From CAZGWJ01 sp964529445 (GTDB lineage: Bacteria; Oederibacteriota; Muellerivitia; Muellerivitales; Muellerivitaceae): a stretch of 53,196 nucleotides of DNA. The notes under the pieces were generated by a model, which saw nothing but the letters and a program-made list of their open reading frames with translations, had not been told where the DNA came from and did not search any database. The DNA lies in the NCBI GenBank assembly GCA_964529445.1, contig CAZGWJ010000006.1, positions 1-53,196 on the forward strand. The letters run 5' to 3'. A program made the position numbers and the translations under genes. Below are positions 33,064 through 40,448 of the stretch, in pieces. How positions within the stretch are numbered: the first letter of the stretch is position 1; every line of letters begins with the position of its first letter.

Positions 33064-34137
33064 TTAGCGGATCCGATACCTGAAATAGAAGACCCCGTCG
33101 CGGTCCTCAAGGGCCTTGCCCCAGGCGAAGGTGAGGACGATGGGGATCTTGTCGCGGAAGGACCACTTGAAGGTCAGGCCCCCGCAGGCGGAGAGCGAAT
33201 ACCGCCGCGAGATGAAGAAATCCCGGTCCGTATCCCCCGCCCGCCCGGCCTCGACGGAAGCCAGGAGCCCCAACCCCTTCGGCGCGAAGATCCACCAGCG
33301 ACCCGAAAGGGTGACGACCGGGATGAGCCACTCCTCCCGGGCCCAGATCATCTTCTCCCCCTCGAGGTGATTGACCGGGAAACCGCGCATCGCATCCCAT
33401 CCGCCCAGGAAGAAACGCTCGAAGATGGGATACCGGAACTTGTAGGCCGGAGCCCCCGCACGCAGGGAGAAGACGTCCCGGACGAAGGCAAGGCGGAACC
33501 GGTGCTCGTCGGAGAACTCCACCTTGTTGTACTCGAAATCGCCGCCGAACTGCCGAACGCCCTGGGTGGTCCGGAATTCGTAACGGTATCCCGAAACCTC
33601 CGGGTCCTCCGAGGTGAATTCGTTCTTCACGAGGGAGAGCGACGCCGTGTTCTGGCGCGAAAAATCCTGGCCCTCCTCCGGCTCTTCCTGATCCGTCAGC
33701 TCGATGAGCCGGTTCTCCTGGTTCGAGAGCGTCAGGGTCGTCAGGTACCGCCGGCCCAGGTCGCGGCCCAGGTCCCAGGCCACGCCGCGCACGCGGCCGA
33801 TGTACCTCCGCGAGACGAGGATGCGCTCGAATTCGACCTGGTCGAACCCCGAAAGTCCGGTGGTCCATCGCCCGAAACCCGTGAACAGGCGCGCCTTGTA
33901 GCGGATGACGCCCTTGGGGAAATCGTAGAAAGTGGCCAGCCCGAGACCGGTCAGCGAACGCCGGGCCTCGATACGGCTGGAAAGCTGGCCGTCGGGAAGG
34001 ATGAAATCGAGCTTCGAGAAGGCCTCCACCTGCTTGATCTCGATGGACGATTCGCCCGAGACCTCCGCGGGCGCCGCGGCGGCGGGCGGCGACGCGAGGA
34101 TCGCCAGCGCCAGGATCGGAAGGAAGGCGCGCCTCAC
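33064..34137 (-). CDS. Omp85-like outer-membrane beta-barrel without POTRA domains (second of pair)
   Basis: A 357-residue exported protein. The GTG at 34137 overlaps the upstream stop by 4 bases and gives a signal peptide (VRRAFLPILALAILASPPAAAA). After a short N-terminal part the chain alternates in beta-strand fashion to an aromatic C-terminus (FYFRYRIR). FERFFLGGWDAMRGFPV resembles the LGG...(V/M)RG(F/Y) loop-6 motif of the Omp85/D15 superfamily, and LEGEKMIWAREEWLIPV the strand after it. There is no room for POTRA domains. A role in outer-membrane transport or insertion is inferred. It is a paralogue of the barrel encoded just upstream. Confidence 0.75.
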   Translation of the reverse strand: MRRAFLPILALAILASPPAAAAPAEVSGESSIEIKQVEAFSKLDFILPDGQLSSRIEARRSLTGLGLATFYDFPKGVIRYKARLFTGFGRWTTGLSGFDQVEFERILVSRRYIGRVRGVAWDLGRDLGRRYLTTLTLSNQENRLIELTDQEEPEEGQDFSRQNTASLSLVKNEFTSEDPEVSGYRYEFRTTQGVRQFGGDFEYNKVEFSDEHRFRLAFVRDVFSLRAGAPAYKFRYPIFERFFLGGWDAMRGFPVNHLEGEKMIWAREEWLIPVVTLSGRWWIFAPKGLGLLASVEAGRAGDTDRDFFISRRYSLSACGGLTFKWSFRDKIPIVLTFAWGKALEDRDGVFYFRYRIR

Positions 34138-35231
34138 GAGACCGTCACCGTCAGGTAGACCACGTCGCGGCGGCCCGCGTTCACGGGATGGCACCACTCG
34201 CCCTGCAGGTGCACCGCCGTCCCGCCGGGAAGCCCGAATCCGACGCGCGGACCCGCCATCCAGGAGATCCGGTGCGATCCCGGGTCCCGGAAGACCTCCT
34301 CTCCGCCCGTTCCCGCGAAATGCAGGGAAACCGTGCAGGACAATTCGGCGAGCCACAGTCGACGCGACCGTCTCCTCCAATCCGCGAGGAAGGGGAGACG
34401 AAGACCCGCATCCCCGAAAAGGGCCGATTCGCCGGACAACGAGTACAGACGCCAACCCGGCATCGTTTCCCGTCCGCCCAGGTAATACCGCTCGTAGAGG
34501 GGATAGGGCCCCCGGCGCCGAACGGGAGCTCCGGCCGTGCAATGCGCGCGAAGGATCCAGGAACGCGTCGAATCGGGGATCCGCCAACCGGCCTCGGCTT
34601 CGAGGGCCCTGAAGGAGAAATCACTTTGCGCGAAACGCACGCCTTCCTTGAAGGTCACGCGGATGCCCCGGACCAGTGGAAAGATCCCGAGGGTCCATTC
34701 GTGCGTATAGGTCTGCTGACGCCGGACGACCTTGGGAGTCCCCTCGGCAAGGATGCTGGTGTACTCCCCTCCCGCGAGGTTCAGACTGCAGGCGGTACGC
34801 CCCCCCAGCGGCGCCAGGATCTCCAGGCCGCCGAGACGTTCGCGTCCGATGAAACGCTCACCGGCCTCCTCCTTCTCGAACTCGACGCGGTCGAAGACCG
34901 AGAACCCGATGACAACGCTTCGCGTGCGGTACCCGTAACCGAGTTGATAGCTCAACTCCTCCGAAAGGGCGTTGTAAACGGTCTCGGCCCTCAATTGGGT
35001 GAGCCCCGTCTCCGCCAGGACGGAGGAGCGGACGAGGCGATCGCGGCTGATGATCGTGAGACGGGGACGGACGTGGAGGGTTTTCTTCTCCAGCTTGGCG
35101 GGAAGAACGTCGAGCTCGTTGGCGACGGAGTGCATCTTGCCCGCCCCTGCGGCCCGGGCCGTGGAAACCGGCGCCAGGGCGAGGAAAAGGATCCCCAGGA
35201 TCACGGAAAGCAGGAGCGGCCTGGACGTCAT
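34134..35231 (-). CDS. Omp85-like outer-membrane beta-barrel, degenerate loop motif (first of pair)
   Basis: A 365-residue exported protein with a signal peptide (about 1-27, ending ARAAG) and alternating beta-strand sequence throughout. YERYYLGGRETMPGWRLYSLSGESALFGDAGLRLPF, given here only as a position range of about residues 248-284, parallels the loop-6 region of its downstream paralogue, but the RGF motif is replaced by PGW. The two genes overlap by 4 bases, and this one overlaps the coiled-coil gene upstream by 4 bases. Together they could form a heteromeric pore or one may regulate the other; both ideas are inference. Confidence 0.7.
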   Translation of the reverse strand: MTSRPLLLSVILGILFLALAPVSTARAAGAGKMHSVANELDVLPAKLEKKTLHVRPRLTIISRDRLVRSSVLAETGLTQLRAETVYNALSEELSYQLGYGYRTRSVVIGFSVFDRVEFEKEEAGERFIGRERLGGLEILAPLGGRTACSLNLAGGEYTSILAEGTPKVVRRQQTYTHEWTLGIFPLVRGIRVTFKEGVRFAQSDFSFRALEAEAGWRIPDSTRSWILRAHCTAGAPVRRRGPYPLYERYYLGGRETMPGWRLYSLSGESALFGDAGLRLPFLADWRRRSRRLWLAELSCTVSLHFAGTGGEEVFRDPGSHRISWMAGPRVGFGLPGGTAVHLQGEWCHPVNAGRRDVVYLTVTVS

Positions 35232-35698
35232 CGGGAGGGCGTCCGGGACGGAACCGGCACGGGGGTCCGGGCTTCCCGCATGCCCTTCAGTCGTTCCTCA
35301 ACCCGCCGCAGGTCCAGTTCCATTTCGATGATCTTCAGGGAATCCTCGACGGCCTTCGCCTTCAGGGAGGCCCATTCCGCCCGGTACCAATGGACGCGCC
35401 TGACCTCCAGGGCGATCTTCAGGTCCTCCTCGGCCTTCAGCCGCTTGTCGAGCGCCGCGGCCCGGGAATCCCCCTTCGACTTGACCCATTCCGAATAGGC
35501 CCGCTTGTAGCGCTGGTCCCAGAGAGTGGCTTCCAGCTTGGACTTGTCCCAGGCCTCCTTGGCCCGGGTTGCCTCTTCCCTCGCCTTGAGAAGCGCCTTC
35601 CGGGCCGCGACCACCTCGGTCGGCACGGGCGTCGGCTTTTCGGCGCCCCACATCGGGCCCGTGGCGATCATGAGTATCAAGAGATAGATCCATCGCAT
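35228..35698 (-). CDS. Small exported coiled-coil protein
   Basis: A 156-residue protein with a signal peptide (MRWIYLLILMIATGPMWG) and a mature part that is almost entirely charged helix (about 28-140, for example ARKALLKAREEATRAKEAW and EDLKIALEVRRVHW), ending in a Pro/Thr-rich tail. It resembles small periplasmic coiled-coil chaperones or OmpH-like proteins only in general character; no family is recognised. The frame is open further upstream, but that part is antisense to ligA. Its stop overlaps the start of the first barrel gene as ATGA, so a periplasmic role in handling those barrels is plausible. Confidence 0.7.
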   Translation of the reverse strand: MRWIYLLILMIATGPMWGAEKPTPVPTEVVAARKALLKAREEATRAKEAWDKSKLEATLWDQRYKRAYSEWVKSKGDSRAAALDKRLKAEEDLKIALEVRRVHWYRAEWASLKAKAVEDSLKIIEMELDLRRVEERLKGMREARTPVPVPSRTPSR

Positions 35699-35716
35699 AT
35701 CGATGTCCTTGTCGTC

Positions 35717-35756
35717 CTTCGCGACTTCGCGGCTTCGCGTTGGCTGTGAATTTCGC
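35717..35756 (-). repeat. CGCGAAG-heptad element after ligA
   Basis: On the minus strand the 40 bases begin GCGAAATTCACAGCCAACG and continue as CGAAGCCGCGAAGTCGCGAAG. It starts 7 bases after the ligA stop and ends 18 bases before the next start codon. Confidence 0.85.
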
Positions 35757-35763
35757 ATTGCTG

Positions 35764-37797
35764 TTATGTCAGCTTGATCTTCTCGATGAACTTCCTGAAC
35801 TCCTCTTCGGTCCACACCTCGACGCCCAGCTCCCGGGCCTTCTTCAACTTCGACCCCGCCGATCCCCCCGCCACCACGACGGATGTGAGCTTCGACACCG
35901 ACCCCGACGCCTTGGCGCCCAGCTTTTTCACGATCTGTTCGGCTTCCGGTCGTGTCCACCCCGTCAATTCCCCGGTGAAGACGAAAGTCCTGCCGGCGAG
36001 GGGGACGTCCGAACTCGTCTCCTCTTCCTTCAGCCTTTTCAGGTTCACGCCCCTGGCCTCCAGGCGTTTCAGGAGGTCCCGGTTGTGGGCATGGGCGAAA
36101 AACGACACGATGGACTTGGCCACCACGGGGCCCACTTCCTGCACGGCCGTCAGTTCCTCCTCGGAGGCCTCCGCCACCTTCCAGGCGTCCGCGAACCGGG
36201 CGGCCAGGATCTCCGCCACCCTCACCCCGACATGACGGATGCCGAGGCCGAAAAGCAGTCGGCCGAGCGTGCGATGGCGGCTCTCCTCCACCTGGCCCAG
36301 CAGGTTGCGGGCCGACTTCTCGCCCTTGCGTTCCAATTCGGCGAGAGACTCCTCTTTCAGGATATAGAGATCGGAGAAGTCCCCGATGAGTTTCTCGGAT
36401 AGGAGTTGTTTCACGAGGGCCGGCCCGGCTCCCCGGATGTCCATCGCCTCGCGCCCGCAATAGTGCTCGATCCGTCGTTCCACCTGGGCCGGGCAGGAGG
36501 CGTCCTCGCAACGCCAGACGGCCTCCTCCTCCTCGCGCACGAGCTTCGAGGAACAGACCGGGCATTTCGACGGCATGCGGAAGGGTTCCTCCTTCCCGGT
36601 CCGCTTTTCGGGAAGGGATCGCAGGATCTTGGGAATGACCAGCCCGCCTTTTTCCACCACCACGCGATCGCCCACCCTCAGGTCCTTTCGCAGGATCTCG
36701 TCCTCGTTGTGCAGGGTGGCCCGGGACACGCGGGATCCCTCGAGCAGGACCGGTTCCAGTTCGGCCACGGGCGTGACGGCGCCCGTGCGACCCACCTGGA
36801 GGGTGATCTCCTTGAGGAGCGTCTCGGCCTGCTGGGCCGCGAACTTGAAGGCCACGGCCCAACGGGGGCTCTTGGTGGTCGCGCCCAGTCTCTCCTGCAG
36901 ATCGAGCCGGTCCACCTTGAGGACGACCCCGTCCGCGTCGAAAGGCCGGTCGTACCGCGCGGCCTCGTGCTCGCGGCAATAATCCCAGACCGCTTCCACG
37001 TCCTTGCAGACCCGATGATGAGGATCCACCGGGAATCCGCGGGAGGCAAGCCATTCCAGGTTCCCGTGATGCGTGTCGGAGGGAAGCCCCTTTTCGGCCA
37101 GGAGGTAATAGAAGGATGCCTTCAAGGGGCGCCGGGCCACGAGTTCGGGGTCGGTCAGCTTGAGGGTGCCCGCCGCGGCGTTGCGCGGGTTGGCGAAGAG
37201 GGGCTCCCCCCGCTCCTCCCGTTCCCGGTTCATGCCCTCGAAAGCTTCCCGTTCGAGGTAGATCTCGCCCCGCACCTCGAACCGGGCGGGCACGCCCTTC
37301 CCCTTCACCTGCCGGGGAATGGCCGGGATGGTCAGCACGTTCACGGTGACGTCGTCGCCCTTCTCCCCGTCCCCGCGCGTGACGGCCCGGACCAGCCGTC
37401 CGTCCTCGTAGACCATCTCGATGGAAAGCCCGTCGATCTTCAGTTCCGTCACGTAGCCGGCGGCTTCGCCGCCCAGCCCCCTGCGGACGCGTTCGTCGAA
37501 TTCCCTCAACTCGTCCATCGAATAGGTGTTGTCCAGCGAGAGCATGGGGACGCGGTGCGCCACGGTCTTGAAGTGTTTCGAGACGGCGCCGCCAACCCGG
37601 CGGGTGGGGGAATCCGGCGCGGCGAGGGAGGGATACCGTTTTTCCAGCCCCTTCAGCTCGTCGAGGAGCGCGTCGTATTCCCGGTCGGAGATCTCGGGAG
37701 CGGCCTCCTCGTAATAGAGGCGGTTGTGATGCTCGATCATTCGGCGCAGTTCAGCCGCGCGGGTCGCGTCGGATTCCGGAACGGAGGACTTCTTCAT
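35764..37797 (-). CDS. ligA: NAD-dependent DNA ligase
   Basis: Seals nicks in duplex DNA with NAD as cofactor. All domains of the 677-residue protein are present: the Ia domain (EHHNRLYYEEAAPEISDREYD), the adenylation domain with nucleophile Lys120 (TELKIDGLS), the OB fold (GRTGAVTPVAELEP), a four-Cys zinc finger (KCPVCSSKL, RCEDASCPAQ), HhH repeats (GIRHVGVRVAEIL) and a C-terminal BRCT domain (about 595-677, AGRTFVFTGELTGWTRPEAEQ). Length is normal. It is not obviously tied to its neighbours; a repeat element separates it from the coiled-coil gene downstream. Confidence 0.97.
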   Translation of the reverse strand: MKKSSVPESDATRAAELRRMIEHHNRLYYEEAAPEISDREYDALLDELKGLEKRYPSLAAPDSPTRRVGGAVSKHFKTVAHRVPMLSLDNTYSMDELREFDERVRRGLGGEAAGYVTELKIDGLSIEMVYEDGRLVRAVTRGDGEKGDDVTVNVLTIPAIPRQVKGKGVPARFEVRGEIYLEREAFEGMNREREERGEPLFANPRNAAAGTLKLTDPELVARRPLKASFYYLLAEKGLPSDTHHGNLEWLASRGFPVDPHHRVCKDVEAVWDYCREHEAARYDRPFDADGVVLKVDRLDLQERLGATTKSPRWAVAFKFAAQQAETLLKEITLQVGRTGAVTPVAELEPVLLEGSRVSRATLHNEDEILRKDLRVGDRVVVEKGGLVIPKILRSLPEKRTGKEEPFRMPSKCPVCSSKLVREEEEAVWRCEDASCPAQVERRIEHYCGREAMDIRGAGPALVKQLLSEKLIGDFSDLYILKEESLAELERKGEKSARNLLGQVEESRHRTLGRLLFGLGIRHVGVRVAEILAARFADAWKVAEASEEELTAVQEVGPVVAKSIVSFFAHAHNRDLLKRLEARGVNLKRLKEEETSSDVPLAGRTFVFTGELTGWTRPEAEQIVKKLGAKASGSVSKLTSVVVAGGSAGSKLKKARELGVEVWTEEEFRKFIEKIKLT

Positions 37798-37858
37798 GCA
37801 CGCTCTCTCCCGGAGCGGACTTCAGGGTCAAGAGGGGAACGAAGACGGATGGAAAATA

Positions 37859-37899
37859 CCCCCCTCACCCTGCCCTCTCCCGCAAGGGGCGAGGGAAAT
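37859..37899. repeat. GC-rich palindromic element between ligA and the phosphoesterase gene
   Basis: CCCCCTCACCCTGCCCTC followed by TCCCGCAAGGGGCGAGGG, the same family as the in-frame copy at 24051-24098. It lies upstream of ligA and just downstream of the phosphoesterase stop at 37913. Confidence 0.8.
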
Positions 37900-37912
37900 G
37901 AAAAAAGGGGCG

Positions 37913-38644
37913 TCATTTGCCGGCGAGGAGACGCTTGGCGAGATATTCCGGAAGGCCCGCCTTCAGCACCTTGTCCGACGCCGTCTTGAAATCATACTCC
38001 ACGCGACGGATCGAGATCCGGCCGGCCAGCGAATCGTAGACCATGAAACAGGCCTGGGTGTTGAGGTCCCGGGGTTGTCCCACGCTGCCGGCGTTGACGA
38101 GGTACCGGCAGTGGTTCTTGAGCTCGAAATCCGGGCCCTGAAAGATCTTCACCGATCCGTCGGCCTGTTGCTCCGCGACGAAGGGCTTGTGCACGTGCCC
38201 GAAGAAGCAGATCTTCCCCTGGAAATAGCGGAAGTTGCGTTCCAGGTCCTCCTCCTGGGACAGGTAATGCCATTCCTCGCTCTGGAACGGCGAGGAATGC
38301 ACGAGGGTCGTGTCGCCGATCTCCTCGGTCAACCGCATCCGCTCCATGAAACGAAGGCTGGCCGACGTCAACCGGGCCTTGGTCCAATGGATGGCCTCGG
38401 CGGCGGGGGGGCTGAAGGACGTCAAAGGCGTGCGGTCGAGGCAGGCGGCATCATGGTTCCCCAACACCGTCTTCCAGCAATCGAGGGATGCCACGAGCTC
38501 GATGACCTCGTTGGGGTTCGTGTGATATCCCACGACGTCCCCGAGGAAGAGGTGTTCCTCGACGCCTTCCTTCTTCATGGCGTCCAGGACGGCGGTCATG
38601 GCCTCCAGGTTGCTGTGGATGTCGGACACTATTCCGTACCGCAT
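37913..38644 (-). CDS. Calcineurin-like metallophosphoesterase
   Basis: A 243-residue cytosolic phosphoesterase of the YfcE/MJ0936-like group with a two-metal site. The ligand motifs are in order: SDIHSN (7-12), GDVVGY (near 35), GNHD (near 62), the central His in VHSS, and GHVHKP (near 150). NAGSVGQPRD is the common C-terminal motif. The ATG at 38644 follows GAGG and was preferred to an upstream in-frame start. The substrate is unknown (phosphodiesterase or protein phosphatase). Confidence 0.9.
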   Translation of the reverse strand: MRYGIVSDIHSNLEAMTAVLDAMKKEGVEEHLFLGDVVGYHTNPNEVIELVASLDCWKTVLGNHDAACLDRTPLTSFSPPAAEAIHWTKARLTSASLRFMERMRLTEEIGDTTLVHSSPFQSEEWHYLSQEEDLERNFRYFQGKICFFGHVHKPFVAEQQADGSVKIFQGPDFELKNHCRYLVNAGSVGQPRDLNTQACFMVYDSLAGRISIRRVEYDFKTASDKVLKAGLPEYLAKRLLAGK

Positions 38645-38717
38645 GGGACCTCGCAAGATCACCGGCCTGTTCGATTCGGTATTCTAGCACGCGGGGGGAA
38701 AGGGCCAAGACTTTTGG

Positions 38718-39092
38718 TTAGCGGACGCCTTTTTGGAGGAGGTGGCTGAGGATCCGCAGGCGGTTTTCCTGGAACTGGTTGTAGTTCAGGAAGGACTGGA
38801 AAGCCCGGGAACGGGGTGAAGTCCGATCGAACTCGAAGACGGGCTCCGTTTCGGTCTTGTGGGCTTTCACCAGGCCGAAGGACGACAGTTTCTGGAGGCA
38901 CCCGGCCACATCCTTCACGGAGCGGCCCGTCATTTCCGCGATCTCGTTGACCGTGCCGGTCCCATCCGGTTTCTTGGCGAAACAGATGGCCAGGTCCCAG
39001 ACCACGAACGAGTCGATGATCTCGTCCACGAACTGGCGGATGTCGTCGGGCAGATCGAACGCCACGGGCCGGTCACGTCCTCTCTGGATCAT
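38718..39092 (-). CDS. Winged-helix transcriptional regulator-like protein
   Basis: A 124-residue protein without membrane segment. Residues about 20-85 read as a winged helix: WDLAICFAKKPDGTGTVNEIAEMTGRSVKDVAGCLQKLSSFGLVKA, cited here as a span, has the helix-turn-helix pattern of MarR/ArsR-like or TrmB-like proteins. The C-terminal helix (QFQENRLRILSHLL) may dimerise. It lies 45 bases after nusB. Its target is unknown and no DNA site is evident. The start at 39092 has only a weak ribosome site. Confidence 0.7.
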   Translation of the reverse strand: MIQRGRDRPVAFDLPDDIRQFVDEIIDSFVVWDLAICFAKKPDGTGTVNEIAEMTGRSVKDVAGCLQKLSSFGLVKAHKTETEPVFEFDRTSPRSRAFQSFLNYNQFQENRLRILSHLLQKGVR

Positions 39093-39137
39093 GCACTTCG
39101 GATGGTGGAGATATCATGGGGCGGGACGCCCGTTTTT

Positions 39138-39560
39138 TCAAGGGGCAGGCGGGGGGGGTGTCCCGCCCTTATCCAGCCTGTCCAGGATGCCGTTCACGAA
39201 CTTGCCGGAAACATCGGTGCTGAAACGCTTGACGATTTCGATAGCCTCGTTGATGGCCACGGACTTGGGGACGCGGGGGTCGTAAAGGATCTCATGGGAG
39301 GCCAGGCGGAGGATGTTCCGGTCCACGGCGGCCATCCGGGACAGGTCCCAATGCTCGGCCAAGTCCCGGAGACGGCCGTCCAGTTCGGGAAGCCGGGTCC
39401 AGGTGTTGCGCACCATCTCGAGCGCAAGCGTCTTGGCCGCCTCGGGCGCCGAGGCCCCCGGCAGGAAGTTCTCCTCGAGCTGTTTCAATTCGACCGTTCC
39501 CAGGTCGAGCTGGAACATCATCTGGAGCGCCAGTTCCCTCGCCCGTCTCTTGATGCCCAA
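39138..39560 (-). CDS. nusB: Transcription antitermination factor NusB
   Basis: NusB binds boxA RNA with S10 (NusE) to support rRNA transcription antitermination. The 140-residue protein opens LGIKRRARELALQMMFQLDLG and ends GILDRLDK, as in the family, and VNDIL-type residues are replaced by DRNILRLASHEILYD near 85-100. The TTG at 39560 with GGAAG at 6 bases gives the normal N-terminus; the frame reaches another TTG at 39578 that lies in a repeat. It ends the rib operon group (ribH precedes it), a common bacterial arrangement, although repeats and the gap now separate them. Confidence 0.92.
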   Translation of the reverse strand: MGIKRRARELALQMMFQLDLGTVELKQLEENFLPGASAPEAAKTLALEMVRNTWTRLPELDGRLRDLAEHWDLSRMAAVDRNILRLASHEILYDPRVPKSVAINEAIEIVKRFSTDVSGKFVNGILDRLDKGGTPPPPAP

Positions 39561-39929
39561 GGAACACTTCCCATCCAATTCACAGCCAACGCGAAGCCGC
39601 GAAGGCGCGAAGTTTATCGAGATCCTTCGAACCGAACGACACAGCCCTCATCCCTTCTCCGACTCGTTTCCCATCCAATTCACAGCCAACGCGAAGCCGC
39701 GAAGGCGCGAAGTTTATCGAGANNNNNNNNNNNNNNNNNNNNNNNNNNNNNNNNNNNNNNNNNNNNNNNNNNNNNNNNNNNNNNNNNNNNNNNNNNNNNN
39801 NNNNNNNNNNNNNNNNNNNNNNACAGCCCTCATCCCTTCTCCGACTCGTTTCCCATCCAATTCACAGCCAACGCGAAAACGCGAAACTTTTCCGTTCCTT
39901 GAAGTCGACAATCCATCCATCAGCAGGCC
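39561..39929. repeat. 100-base tandem repeat around the assembly gap
   Basis: The stretch between nusB and ribH is made of tandem 100-base units: one starts at 39571, the next at 39671, and a third diverged start is at 39853. Each begins CCATCCAATTCACAGCC and contains a CGCGAAG-heptad element (39577-39612, 39677-39712, 39859-39887), then ATCCTTCGAACCGAACG and CAGCCCTCATCCCTTCTCC. No gene is supported. Confidence 0.85.
39723..39822. other. Assembly gap (100 N)
   Basis: Exactly 100 N, a conventional filler for a gap of unknown size. The flanks are the same tandem unit. From the unit structure the missing part is 18 bases plus a whole number of 100-base units. Confidence 0.98.
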
Positions 39930-40448
39930 CTACTTCGCCGTTCTTCGCGGCTTCGCGTTGGACGTGCATTTAATCTGTCCGAGGACCGAGAGGGTCTCCA
40001 GCAGGTGCAGGGCGGCCTCGCAGCCCTTGTTGTTCCTCGACGCCCCGCAGCGCGCCAGCGCCTGTTCCAGGTTCTCCGTGGTGAGCACCCCGAACGCCAC
40101 GGGCACATGGGTCTCCTGCGTCACGGCCCTCAGGGCGGAAGCCGTCTCCCGCCCGATGTGCTCGTGATGCGTGGTCTCGCCGCGGATGACGGTCCCCAGG
40201 GCCAGGATGCCGTCGAAGCGGCCGGTCTTCGCGAATCGCCCGGCCACCACCGGCAACTCCCAGGCGCCCGGAACCCACGCGCACGTGATGTCGCGGGGCC
40301 TCACGCCGCACCTCGCCAGGGCCTCGAGCGCCCCGTCCACGAGGCGCCGGCCGATGAGGTCGTTGAACCGGCTCGCCACGATGGCGATCCGCCAACCCCG
40401 TCCCTCCACCCGGCCCTCGATCACACGGATGCCCTTCGCCTTCCTCAT
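39930..40448 (-). CDS. ribH: 6,7-dimethyl-8-ribityllumazine synthase with repeat-encoded tail
   Basis: Condenses the ribityl-amino-uracil with dihydroxybutanone phosphate to form lumazine, the penultimate step of riboflavin synthesis. The 172-residue protein has ASRFND, VPGAWELP, LGTVIRGETTHHEHI (with the catalytic His) and a normal core to LHLLETL. The final residues after about 157 (CTSNAKPRRTAK) are encoded by a CGCGAAG-heptad element (39933-39970), and the stop TAG lies at its end. The ATG at 40448 overlaps the ribBA stop by 4 bases. Confidence 0.94.
   Translation of the reverse strand: MRKAKGIRVIEGRVEGRGWRIAIVASRFNDLIGRRLVDGALEALARCGVRPRDITCAWVPGAWELPVVAGRFAKTGRFDGILALGTVIRGETTHHEHIGRETASALRAVTQETHVPVAFGVLTTENLEQALARCGASRNNKGCEAALHLLETLSVLGQIKCTSNAKPRRTAK

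Noticed and set aside
35228..37054. Long frame joining the coiled-coil gene with antisense-like sequence in ligA
   Set aside because: The part beyond 35698 is an alternative frame of ligA. The signal peptide at the ATG at 35698 marks the true start.
39313..40167. Plus-strand frames running through the N gap
   Set aside because: They cross unknown sequence and are antisense to nusB and ribH.
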